Source of the DNA: Candidatus Brocadiaceae bacterium
Lineage (GTDB): Bacteria; Planctomycetota; Brocadiia; SM23-32
Reading direction: 5' to 3'
Assembly: GCA_003551785.1 (NCBI GenBank)
Contig: PUNP01001001.1
Span: 1-5,387, forward strand
Length of the DNA: 5,387 nt
This document shows positions 1 to 5,256 of this stretch, in pieces. Each line of letters starts with the position of its first letter. The stretch's first letter is position 1. The notes beneath the pieces were generated by a model that was not told the DNA's origin, did not search any database, and saw nothing but the letters and a program-made list of their open reading frames with translations. Made by a program: the position numbers and the translations under genes.

Positions 1-32
1 CGGAGCCTTTGATAGGGCTCACTACGAACCTG
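1..32 (-). repeat. Hairpin repeat with CACTACGA flank, copy 1
   Basis: An 18-nt imperfect hairpin lies at 3-20 (GAGCC pairs with GGCTC, with a T-G wobble inside), followed by CACTACGA at 20-27. The same layout occurs twice more in the window: the hairpin at 2517-2534 preceded by TCGTAGTG, and the hairpin at 2565-2582 followed by CACTACGA. Read on the minus strand, this copy matches 2507-2536 almost base for base. It lies 12 bases past the stop of the PIN toxin gene. It has no T-run, so an intrinsic terminator role is not supported. The repeat may continue beyond the left edge. Confidence 0.75.
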
Positions 33-43
33 TTATAGCATTT

Positions 44-532
44 TCATTCATTGATTTGTTTGTAAACTTTTTCTAAAATATTCGGATGGATATATAGTCC
101 GCATCTAAGAATTTTTTCAATTTCCTTTCGCGCCGATGAGACATACCCCAAGCGTTTAGCCGCCAAAATTAACCCAAGGGTACCTATGACGGGAATTTCT
201 AGTAATTTGGCACATTTACGTGCTTGACAATCATCAAGTACAACTCGGCAATCACTGGATTGCAAAGCGGCAGCAAGCGTTTCACTTTCCCCTTTGCCCA
301 GGTCCCATGCTGAAATAATCTCAGGTATTTGCTGAACGTCAATTTCGGAAACTTTTGCAGAGATTGCGAGGTCCTTAAGAAAAGGAGATGCAGATTTCTT
401 TACTTCAATTTCGGCAATAACCTGTTGAGGAACCATCCAGGTTCCAGCGATGGGGGAGATAACAGCCAGCAGATCGGCTTTCCCGAGGAGTATAAGTGGT
501 GAGGAATCCAGAACGTAAATATCATCAGGCAT
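44..532 (-). CDS. PIN-domain toxin, DUF3368 / VapC-like ribonuclease
   Basis: This encodes a 162-residue PIN-like protein of the DUF3368 type, predicted to be the metal-dependent RNase toxin of a type II toxin-antitoxin pair. The acidic PIN residues are all visible: D9 in VLDSSPLI, E41 in PQQVIAEIE, E82 in LGKGESETLA, and D100/D101 in VVLDDCQAR. The family's IGTLG motif (residues 116-120) and the C-terminal GLYIHPNILEKV segment are also present, so the protein looks full length and catalytically intact. I chose the ATG at 532 rather than an upstream start at 583. It has a GAGGA ribosome site at 541-545 with 8-nt spacing, gives the usual short N-terminus before the first Asp, and overlaps the antitoxin stop by 8 nt, which implies translational coupling. 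The upstream start would add 17 residues overlapping the antitoxin with no family match I recognise. The RNA target cannot be read from the sequence. Confidence 0.87.
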   Translation of the reverse strand: MPDDIYVLDSSPLILLGKADLLAVISPIAGTWMVPQQVIAEIEVKKSASPFLKDLAISAKVSEIDVQQIPEIISAWDLGKGESETLAAALQSSDCRVVLDDCQARKCAKLLEIPVIGTLGLILAAKRLGYVSSARKEIEKILRCGLYIHPNILEKVYKQINE

Positions 533-782
533 AACCTGATTCCTCAAGTATGTCTTGTGCTGAATACTGGAAGGGAGACACACTGTACTGTCCCAATGCC
601 ATCAAAAAGTCTTCACGGGACAGTCCTGCTATTTCAGCCGCTTTTTCCTGTGATATACGCCCCAACTCGTACCATTTAACAGCAGCCGCCAGACGCATAT
701 TTTTCGTAAACTCTTCTGGTGATGTCTTAAACGTTGCGAAGGCGTCAAGCGGCATCTCGAAACTAATTTCTTTAGTTTTCAT
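525..782 (-). CDS. UPF0175-family antitoxin
   Basis: This encodes an 85-residue protein with the layout of UPF0175 proteins, commonly found directly upstream of DUF3368 PIN toxins. An N-terminal beta-like stretch (KEISFEMPLDAF) is followed by a helical segment LAAAVKWYELGRISQEKAAEIAGLSREDFLMAL at about residues 31-63. This segment has the GRIS-x-KAAE-x-AG-x-S helix-turn-helix signature of the family. The C-terminal part (FQYSAQDILEE) would wrap or block the toxin; that role is inferred from the family arrangement. Two adjacent ATG codons lie at 785 and 782. I chose 782 because GGAG at 789-792 is 6 nt from it but only 3 nt from the other. A still earlier start at 830 would add unsupported sequence running into the promoter -10 region. 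The stop overlaps the toxin start. Expected roles are neutralising the toxin and repressing its own operon. Confidence 0.83.
   Translation of the reverse strand: MKTKEISFEMPLDAFATFKTSPEEFTKNMRLAAAVKWYELGRISQEKAAEIAGLSREDFLMALGQYSVSPFQYSAQDILEESGYA
541..545 (-). promoter_or_regulatory. Ribosome binding site of the PIN toxin
   Basis: GAGGA on the minus strand lies 8 nt before the ATG at 532, inside the end of the antitoxin gene. It is the main reason for preferring the 162-residue toxin start over the longer frame. Confidence 0.7.
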
Positions 783-822
783 CATATTCTCCACACCGAT
801 AAAAGTGAAATTCAGCACTTGC

Positions 823-834
823 CAATACATATTG
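823..834. promoter_or_regulatory. Candidate operator palindrome of the toxin-antitoxin operon
   Basis: CAATACATATTG is a perfect 5+2+5 inverted repeat (CAATA / TATTG). It overlaps the -10 hexamer at 831-836 and covers the expected transcription start. Type II toxin-antitoxin operons are often autorepressed at such a site, and the antitoxin has a helix-turn-helix-like segment, so an operator role is plausible. A palindrome this short can also arise by chance in AT-rich DNA. Confidence 0.4.
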
Positions 835-859
835 TACCAACAAGCGCGTGCTCAGGCAA
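831..859 (-). promoter_or_regulatory. Sigma70-type promoter of the toxin-antitoxin operon
   Basis: On the minus strand, TTGCCT (854-859) and TACAAT (831-836) are separated by exactly 17 bases. The -10 matches the consensus at 5 of 6 positions and the -35 at 4 of 6. The predicted transcript starts near 824 and leaves a leader of about 40 nt before the antitoxin ATG at 782. This is the best promoter-like match I found in the window. Confidence 0.55.
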
Positions 860-1140
860 GTTAGAAACCAACAGGGATAGCCCGCTTTTCTCACAAGCCT
901 CCAGTGGTGCAGATACGCAGAAAGCAAACGCCGCTGTATTCGTATACTGCAAGTGCGGACTTTTGACGCAGATGCGCCGCTGATGACGCGCCCGACAGGG
1001 TAAACCGCCGTTTGAGGACTCGCTTATACACACTATACATTTTAAAAGCCCCCAAAATGACACTTAACATATTATTATTCAAATTTTTATATTAAATATT
1101 GCCGTTGGTTTATGAAATGTTCGGGTTAATGGTCGTTTCC

Positions 1141-1172
1141 CCATGGGCCTTGTGCCCGTGGCTTGCATGACT
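1141..1172 (+). repeat. CTTGT-loop hairpin repeat, copy 1
   Basis: CCATGGGC (1141-1148) pairs with GCCCGTGG (1154-1161) around the loop CTTGT, with one T-G wobble. It is followed by CTTGCATGACT. The second copy at 1209-1240 has the same loop, the same stem length and the same CATGACT tail, so the two are members of one repeat family. Confidence 0.75.
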
Positions 1173-1208
1173 GACTACCAGAATAACGAAACACCAAAAC
1201 AGAAGACT

Positions 1209-1240
1209 CCACGGGGCTTGTCCCCGTGGTTATCATGACT
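1209..1240 (+). repeat. CTTGT-loop hairpin repeat, copy 2
   Basis: CCACGGGG (1209-1216) pairs perfectly with CCCCGTGG (1222-1229) around the loop CTTGT, followed by TTATCATGACT. It starts exactly 68 bp after copy 1. It lies about 40 bp past the stop of the phosphatase gene and could slow or end that transcript. On the minus strand, however, it is followed by AGTCTTCTG rather than a clean T-run, so a terminator call would be weak. Confidence 0.78.
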
Positions 1241-1269
1241 TGCCTGAAATCGCGTGCAAAATATGCCGG

Positions 1270-2409
1270 CTAAAAATTAACATTAGAACAGCTTATCAGT
1301 GTAAAATCATCAGCGGGGACATGGGTGGCACACTTTTGAACGAGAGTGTCATACAATTTTTTCACACTATAATCATTATCCTGGATAGATATGTGTGAGA
1401 GGATGCTTTTAAGCCCCTCAACTCCCAACATATCGGTGGGATCAGCCCCCACTGACATTTCAGTAACCCCGTCGGTATACAGCAGGATACCGTCTCCGGG
1501 TTGCAAAACAAGTTCGGCTTCGGTGTAATCAGTATCATGTTTCGCCCCCATAGGGAGGTTAAGAGACTCCATTTCAGATACGGTATGGAGTTCGCCTTTT
1601 TGCAGCAAAGCGGGCGGATGGCCTGCGGAGGAATAAACAACCCGACCGCTGTCGGCATTAACAGTCATGCACAGTCCCGTCACGAACCCCACCTTGGGAA
1701 CTCTCCTGTATATTCTTTCATTCAGGGCGTTGAGAAAATTTTTAGGACTGTCGAGCAATCCCTCACATTCTTCGGCAAGTGAATGCAGGAAAGCGATGTA
1801 GAGTGCCGCTGAAATCCCATGTCCGGCAACATCAGCTAAAAAAAGGCTGTAATTATCATCAGAAATTTGATGGATGCGATAAAAATCTCCGCCCACCAAT
1901 TCCACCGGCAAGGATTGAACATCAAATGCCAACCGCTTATCTTCCGGTAAATTAGTTGTAAGCATCTCATCATGGACTTCTTTAGCCAGTTTCATCTGAA
2001 GCATACTCTGGCTTTCATCCCTGAATACTTCCACACCTCCGATTACATCGCCTGCGGAATCATGGATAGGGGCAACGGAAACAGAAAGGGGTATGCTCTT
2101 TCCGGAAAAATGACTCGCATAAACGATAAGTGGCTGTTCACTGGCTTTATTCAATTCCATCGCTTTAGACAGCGGACATAAATCGCTATGACACATAGGT
2201 TCTCCGGTTTTATTACGATGTCGGATTATACCGTCCCAACATTTTTTGCCGATCACCTGTTCCGCTTTATATCCCGTAATAATTTCGGCCCGTTTATTCC
2301 AAAAAACAATGTTACGTTCCTTGTCTACCAGATAAACACCGGCATTTATACAATTAAGGACCTCCGGGACTGGCCCCCCTAACATTCCTTGTAACTTGGC
2401 GTTGTCCAT
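1270..2409 (-). CDS. PAS-domain PP2C-type serine/threonine phosphatase (SpoIIE/RsbU family)
   Basis: This 379-residue soluble protein has an N-terminal PAS sensor (about 14-130; INAGVYLVDKERNIVFWNKRA is a typical PAS opening), a short linker (about 131-165), and a C-terminal SpoIIE/RsbU-type PP2C phosphatase (about 170-375). The phosphatase metal-binding motifs are intact: VGGDF with D175, LADVAGHG with D193, SAGHPPALL at 261-269, LLYTDGVTE with D313, and DDFTLI with D367/D368. Such enzymes typically dephosphorylate anti-sigma-factor antagonists (STAS proteins) in partner-switching pathways; the substrate here is inferred, and no STAS or anti-sigma kinase gene lies in the window. The PAS domain carries C57, C73 and C78 in a KKCWDG...MCHSDLCPL pattern. 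There are no membrane segments. The start at 2409 lacks a clear ribosome site; a second in-frame ATG at 2385 has AAGGA directly against it, too close to be convincing. The gene stands alone, 718 bp from ftsH and 487 bp from the antitoxin start. Confidence 0.9.
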   Translation of the reverse strand: MDNAKLQGMLGGPVPEVLNCINAGVYLVDKERNIVFWNKRAEIITGYKAEQVIGKKCWDGIIRHRNKTGEPMCHSDLCPLSKAMELNKASEQPLIVYASHFSGKSIPLSVSVAPIHDSAGDVIGGVEVFRDESQSMLQMKLAKEVHDEMLTTNLPEDKRLAFDVQSLPVELVGGDFYRIHQISDDNYSLFLADVAGHGISAALYIAFLHSLAEECEGLLDSPKNFLNALNERIYRRVPKVGFVTGLCMTVNADSGRVVYSSAGHPPALLQKGELHTVSEMESLNLPMGAKHDTDYTEAELVLQPGDGILLYTDGVTEMSVGADPTDMLGVEGLKSILSHISIQDNDYSVKKLYDTLVQKCATHVPADDFTLISCSNVNF

Positions 2410-2477
2410 AATAAAATAGTAACCATTAATATCTTAATTCTGATTTACTTGCTTTTTGACAAAAATTTTGCCCGGGG

Positions 2478-2504
2478 CTAGCAACCTGGCCGAAAAGACA
2501 ATAA
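2478..2504 (+). repeat. Left inverted-repeat arm of candidate element
   Basis: The arm starts CTAGCAACCTGGCCGAAAAG. Its reverse complement matches 2875-2901 at 24 of 27 positions. It lies 68 bp upstream of the phosphatase start codon, so it may interrupt or lie within that gene's promoter region. A degenerate third copy in the same orientation occurs at 2611-2640. Confidence 0.7.
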
Positions 2505-2506
2505 AA

Positions 2507-2536
2507 GGTTCGTAGTGAGCCCTTTCAAGGGCTCCG
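2507..2536 (+). repeat. Hairpin repeat with TCGTAGTG flank, copy 2
   Basis: TCGTAGTG (2510-2517) leads into a perfect 18-nt palindrome, GAGCCCTTTCAAGGGCTC (2517-2534). This is the same unit as 1-32 in the opposite orientation, and it faces copy 3 (2565-2589) tail to tail about 30 bp away. Confidence 0.78.
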
Positions 2537-2564
2537 AAATCCGGAAATTGTAACGTACTCCCCT

Positions 2565-2589
2565 GGACGCTTGAAAGCGTCCACTACGA
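2565..2589 (-). repeat. Hairpin repeat with CACTACGA flank, copy 3
   Basis: The perfect palindrome GGACGCTTGAAAGCGTCC (2565-2582) is followed by CACTACGA (2582-2589). The centre and flank match copies 1 and 2, but the outer stem bases differ on both arms so that pairing is kept. Confidence 0.75.
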
Positions 2590-2610
2590 GCCGGGTTTTC
2601 AGCCAAACTG

Positions 2611-2640
2611 CTAGGGGCTTAGCCTAAAAGCGCACAATGG
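2611..2640 (+). repeat. Internal degenerate copy of the inverted-repeat arm
   Basis: CTAGGGGCTTAGCCTAAAAG matches the first 20 bases of the left arm at 14 positions. After three extra bases it resumes with ACAAT, as the left arm does. It has the same orientation as the left arm and is inverted relative to the right arm at 2875-2901. Similarity to the right arm seems to extend inward (AATGG, then C-rich and A-rich bases), which could make 2611-2901 the actual unit. Confidence 0.5.
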
Positions 2641-2660
2641 CCAATACGCATCGATCTACC

Positions 2661-2844
2661 GCGCCCTTTCAGGGCGCAAAAATACGTGTGAATCATTACC
2701 TCGGGTTGAAACCCGAGGCTACCGTACTTTGCCCCGTTCGGGGCAATGTCTCTGTTTTCGCCCCAGCGGGGCGAGGTTAGGTAGCCCCTGGTTTTAACCA
2801 GGGGTAAAAAAGATACAAAGATAAATGCGCCCCGGAAGGGGCGC
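2661..2844. repeat. Array of six different strong hairpins
   Basis: Six perfect palindromic hairpins follow one another with 11-22 bp spacers: 2661-2677 (GCGCCCT/AGGGCGC), 2699-2718 (CCTCGGGTT/AACCCGAGG), 2729-2746 (TTGCCCCG/CGGGGCAA), 2758-2774 (TCGCCCC/GGGGCGA), 2785-2804 (CCCCTGGTT/AACCAGGGG) and 2827-2844 (GCGCCCC/GGGGCGC, loop GGAA). Stems are 7-9 bp, GC-rich and without mismatches; loops are 2-4 nt. The stems differ from one another, so this is not a tandem repeat. Any of these could hinder readthrough from ftsH toward the phosphatase gene. I recall similar strings of palindromic units in environmental bacterial genomes, but cannot check that here. Confidence 0.8.
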
Positions 2845-2874
2845 GGTTGCACTTAAAGCTGCGGCATTTGCCCA

Positions 2875-2901
2875 TTATTGCCTTTTCGGCCGGGCTGCTA
2901 G
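2875..2901 (-). repeat. Right inverted-repeat arm of candidate element
   Basis: The arm begins TTATTGCCTTTTCGGCC and ends GCTGCTAG. It is the inverted partner of 2478-2504, with three mismatches, all transitions. The three changes are single-base, with no gaps, suggesting common origin of the two arms. Confidence 0.7.
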
Positions 2902-3127
2902 TGGTCCATTCCACTTGATTTTGATTTTGTGGATTCAGCCGGAGCGCCGGTTTCACCGTAGCCTGGGGCCAACGTAGTGCAGCCCCGAGACAAGGACGAT
3001 ATGATAAGCCGTGCCCTGCAAGAGGCACTTTAAATCGGATGCGCCGTTGGCGTATGGGTGAACCTTTTAGAGCAGACTCATTTTAAAAAAATTTCGTCTT
3101 TTTCTGCTTCCTCAGCGTACTCGGTTG
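2902..3127. other. Intergenic region downstream of ftsH
   Basis: No gene is supported. The stretch holds short inverted repeats (CCGG around AGCG at 2939-2950; GGGGC 2965-2969 with GCCCC 2982-2986). A minus-strand open frame of 83 codons crosses this region and the hairpin array; its translation shows no domain and is explained by the repeat DNA. Downstream of the ftsH stop there is a T-rich run on the minus strand (about 3084-3091) but no GC-rich stem before it, so no intrinsic terminator is called. The hairpin-rich character suggests the repeat region extends past 2901 toward about 3050. Confidence 0.5.
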
Positions 3128-5197
3128 TTATGCGGGAGTATCACCTTCCCCATTATCCGGACGTTCGACGGGATCGGGCGCCTTTTCTTCACCAGCGTCT
3201 TGTTTTGTTTCAGCCGACTTATCGTCATTATCCTGACCGTTTTTAGCCCGCTCACGCTTCCTTTTTTCCCGTCGTTCTTCCACCAGTTCATCAACGTTTC
3301 TACCATCAATAATCTGTTTTACTTCCTCATTATCAAGAGTTTCAAGTTGAAGCAGAGCCTGCCCTATACCTCTGACCTGTTCGGTATGCTGATCAATAAT
3401 AGCCTGAGCCTTCTCATAAGCGTCCTGCATAAGGTTTTTAACTTCTTCGTCAATTTGCTGGGCGATTTGTTCGCCATGCTCTTTCGGACGAGAAATTTCG
3501 TTACCCAGGAAAACATGCTCATCTTCATTGGAATAGTTAACGGGTCCGAGCTTTGTGCTCATACCCCATTGCGTAACCATTTTTCGGGCGAGTTTAGTCG
3601 CATTCTCGATGTCATCTTTAGCGCCGGAAGAGATATCATCACAAAAAATGGATTCCGCTACACGCCCGGCCATAGAGAGTTGGAGCGTGCCGATACATTC
3701 TTTTCGTCTCATCCCGTATTTATCCTTTTCCGGCAGCATCATTGTCATACCCAAAGCGACACCTCTGGGGATAATGCTGACTTTATGGAGTGGTTCTACA
3801 TCAGGATTCAACGAAGCTATAATCGCATGGCCGGCCTCATGATAAGCGGTCATTTTGCGGTCTTCATCGCTCATAACCCTGCTCTTTTTTTGGCGTCCGA
3901 ACCGAACCTTGTCGCGTGCTTCCTCCAGGTCAAGCTCTTCAACATATTGTTTACCATGCCTGCCGGCGATCAAGGCCCCTTCGTTGATCAGCGCTTCCAA
4001 ATCCGCACCACTGAAGCCGGGTGTCCCCCTGGCGATAACACTGAGATCCACATCATCAGAGATTTTTATTCTTTTAGAGTGAACTTTCAAAATAGCCTCA
4101 CGTCCTTTCAAATCCGGCAAATCCACGACTATCTGCCGGTCGAAGCGTCCGGGACGCAGCAGAGCGGGGTCCAGCACGTCCGGTCGGTTAGTGGCGGCAA
4201 TAACAATGATGCCGTCCTGACGCTCGAATCCATCCATTTCGCTTAATATCGCATTGAGAGTCTGCTCACGTTCATCATGCCCGCCCCCCATACCGGTTCC
4301 GCGCTTTCGCCCTACGGCATCAATCTCATCAAGGAAAATGATGCACGGCTGATTTTCTTTCGCTTTCGAGAACAAGTCACGCGCCCTTGACGCGCCGACA
4401 CCGACAAAGAGCTCAACAAAATCAGAGCCGGACAGACTGAAAAATGGGACGCCTGCCTCACCGGCTACAGCTTTGGATAAAAGCGTTTTTCCTGTCCCCG
4501 GGTGACCAACCAGCAAGACACCCCGCGGAATACGGCCGCCGATCTTCTGGAACCGTTCGGGATTTTTCAAAAACTCGACGGTCTCCTGCAATTCCTCTTT
4601 AGCTTCTTCAATCCCCGCCACATCATCAAAAGTCACTTTAGGTTTTTCATTTTTATTAAGTGACATTTTCCCTTTGGAGAACGGGAAATTACCGGCTCCG
4701 CCTCCGGCCGCTTTCATCTGCCGGTTGAGGAAATACATCAGCACCAAAAGCAGTATAACTACCGGCAGCACGTTGGCCAGCACCATCGGCCAAATGCTGG
4801 TTGACGGGTCCTGCTTCAGTTCGGCGCCCTGTTCCTTCAGGATGGAACGCCATTCATCAATTTTTTCGCGGTCGAGATAATTTGCCAGTACCTGAACTTT
4901 TACTTTTTCATACTCCGCCACGTCGGGTTTAAGGGTGGCGACCGCTGAATGTTCTTTAACTTCTACAGATTCCACCTGGCCTGAAGCAATATAATTTTCA
5001 AACGAAATGAGATCGACCTCCTGAACCCTCTCATCGGCTCCATGCCTGAATAACATCAAAACAATCAGAACACTGGCGATAAATATCATCCAAAAGAGCA
5101 TCTGACGCCCCAGCTTCGGTGGCTCGGGAGCATCCCCCCCTTTTCTTTTCTCAGGAACATGCGGATTTTTACTATTTCGATCTGGCTTATTATTCAT
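3128..5197 (-). CDS. ftsH: ATP-dependent zinc metalloprotease FtsH
   Basis: This encodes a 689-residue membrane-anchored AAA+ protease that degrades misassembled membrane proteins and selected soluble regulators, working as a hexamer. Domains in order: a charged 32-residue cytoplasmic leader, TM1 (33-50), an extracytoplasmic domain (51-135), TM2 (136-156), the AAA+ module from VTFDDVAG (188-195), then the M41 peptidase domain. Key motifs are Walker A GHPGTGKT (231-238), pore loop FVG (264-266), Walker B IIFLDEID (286-293), the second region of homology with arginine fingers R351 and R354, zinc motif HEAGH (453-457), and the likely third zinc ligand D529 in [11 protein letters not shown]. All catalytic residues are present. 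The tail from about 635 is Lys/Arg-rich, then Asp/Glu-rich, and the protein is somewhat longer than E. coli FtsH. I chose the ATG at 5197 over an in-frame TTG at 5212 because AAAGG at 5205-5209 is 7 nt away. Walker A has His where Pro is usual. Confidence 0.97.
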   Translation of the reverse strand: MNNKPDRNSKNPHVPEKRKGGDAPEPPKLGRQMLFWMIFIASVLIVLMLFRHGADERVQEVDLISFENYIASGQVESVEVKEHSAVATLKPDVAEYEKVKVQVLANYLDREKIDEWRSILKEQGAELKQDPSTSIWPMVLANVLPVVILLLVLMYFLNRQMKAAGGGAGNFPFSKGKMSLNKNEKPKVTFDDVAGIEEAKEELQETVEFLKNPERFQKIGGRIPRGVLLVGHPGTGKTLLSKAVAGEAGVPFFSLSGSDFVELFVGVGASRARDLFSKAKENQPCIIFLDEIDAVGRKRGTGMGGGHDEREQTLNAILSEMDGFERQDGIIVIAATNRPDVLDPALLRPGRFDRQIVVDLPDLKGREAILKVHSKRIKISDDVDLSVIARGTPGFSGADLEALINEGALIAGRHGKQYVEELDLEEARDKVRFGRQKKSRVMSDEDRKMTAYHEAGHAIIASLNPDVEPLHKVSIIPRGVALGMTMMLPEKDKYGMRRKECIGTLQLSMAGRVAESIFCDDISSGAKDDIENATKLARKMVTQWGMSTKLGPVNYSNEDEHVFLGNEISRPKEHGEQIAQQIDEEVKNLMQDAYEKAQAIIDQHTEQVRGIGQALLQLETLDNEEVKQIIDGRNVDELVEERREKRKRERAKNGQDNDDKSAETKQDAGEEKAPDPVERPDNGEGDTPA

Positions 5198-5204
5198 AAT
5201 TTTA

Positions 5205-5209
5205 CCTTT
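5205..5209 (-). promoter_or_regulatory. Ribosome binding site of ftsH
   Basis: AAAGG on the minus strand lies 7 nt before the ATG at 5197. It lies inside the five extra codons that a TTG start at 5212 would add, so it decides the start in favour of the ATG. The leader between it and the repeat array is AT-rich; I see no convincing -35/-10 pair there. Confidence 0.65.
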
Positions 5210-5243
5210 CAAAAAAGAATTTTATGTTTTTAGTTTGAAATTG

Positions 5244-5256
5244 ATTAACCGTTAAT
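5244..5256. promoter_or_regulatory. Palindrome upstream of ftsH
   Basis: ATTAACCGTTAAT is a perfect 6+1+6 inverted repeat 46 bp before the ftsH start codon. Its last three bases coincide with the start of the 33-bp repeat array. It could be a regulator site for ftsH, but no regulator is known here, and a short AT-rich palindrome may be chance. Confidence 0.3.

Larger units (their letters stand above)
860..1269. other. Intergenic region between phosphatase and toxin-antitoxin operon
   Basis: No gene is supported here. Short minus-strand open frames exist at 812-1063 and 891-1082, but their translations are rich in Cys, Arg and Ser, lack a recognisable domain, and one runs through the toxin-antitoxin promoter. 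The part at 895-1030 is GC-richer and contains short inverted stretches such as ACGCAGATGCG. It may be part of a dispersed repeat, which cannot be decided from one copy. The part at 1070-1110 is AT-rich. Two related hairpins at 1141-1161 and 1209-1229 are listed separately. Confidence 0.6.
2478..2901. mobile_element. Candidate MITE-like non-autonomous element
   Basis: A 424-bp interval is bounded by inverted 27-bp arms (2478-2504 and 2875-2901, 24 of 27 matching), both ending in CTAG at the outer edge. It has no credible coding sequence and is packed with eight hairpins. This resembles a miniature inverted-repeat element or a composite of palindromic units. Against this, I see no clear target-site duplication outside the arms, and an internal arm-like copy at 2611-2640 means the true unit could be the shorter 2611-2901. 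No transposase is present, so any movement would need one supplied elsewhere. Confidence 0.4.

Noticed and set aside
812..1063. Small minus-strand gene of 83 codons (and an overlapping 63-codon frame at 891-1082)
   Set aside because: Unusual Cys/Arg/Ser-rich composition, no domain, and it crosses the toxin-antitoxin promoter. Better explained as non-coding or repeat DNA.
2457..2462. Promoter -35 (TTGTCA on the minus strand) for the phosphatase gene
   Set aside because: The -35 match is good, but the sequences 16-18 bp downstream (such as AATTAA) are poor -10 matches, so I did not annotate it.
2470..2910. Target-site duplication around the candidate element
   Set aside because: Flanks just outside the CTAG ends (GGGG on the left, TGGT on the right) do not repeat. 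The CTAG itself is part of the inverted arms and is self-complementary.
2619..3028. Small minus-strand genes at 2619-2852 and 2777-3028
   Set aside because: Both run through perfect hairpins of the intergenic array; the translations have no domain and reflect palindromic DNA.
2900..3060. tRNA or known structured RNA downstream of ftsH
   Set aside because: Several short GC stems exist, but I could not fit a cloverleaf, a T-loop motif or any riboswitch core that I know.
3060..3127. Intrinsic terminator of ftsH
   Set aside because: There is a run of Ts on the minus strand near 3084-3091, but no GC-rich stem before it.
3125..4246. Long plus-strand open frame of 373 codons opposite ftsH
   Set aside because: It lies wholly antisense to ftsH, which has all its catalytic motifs. 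The hydrophobic N-terminal half is what antisense reading of Lys/Glu-rich codons produces.
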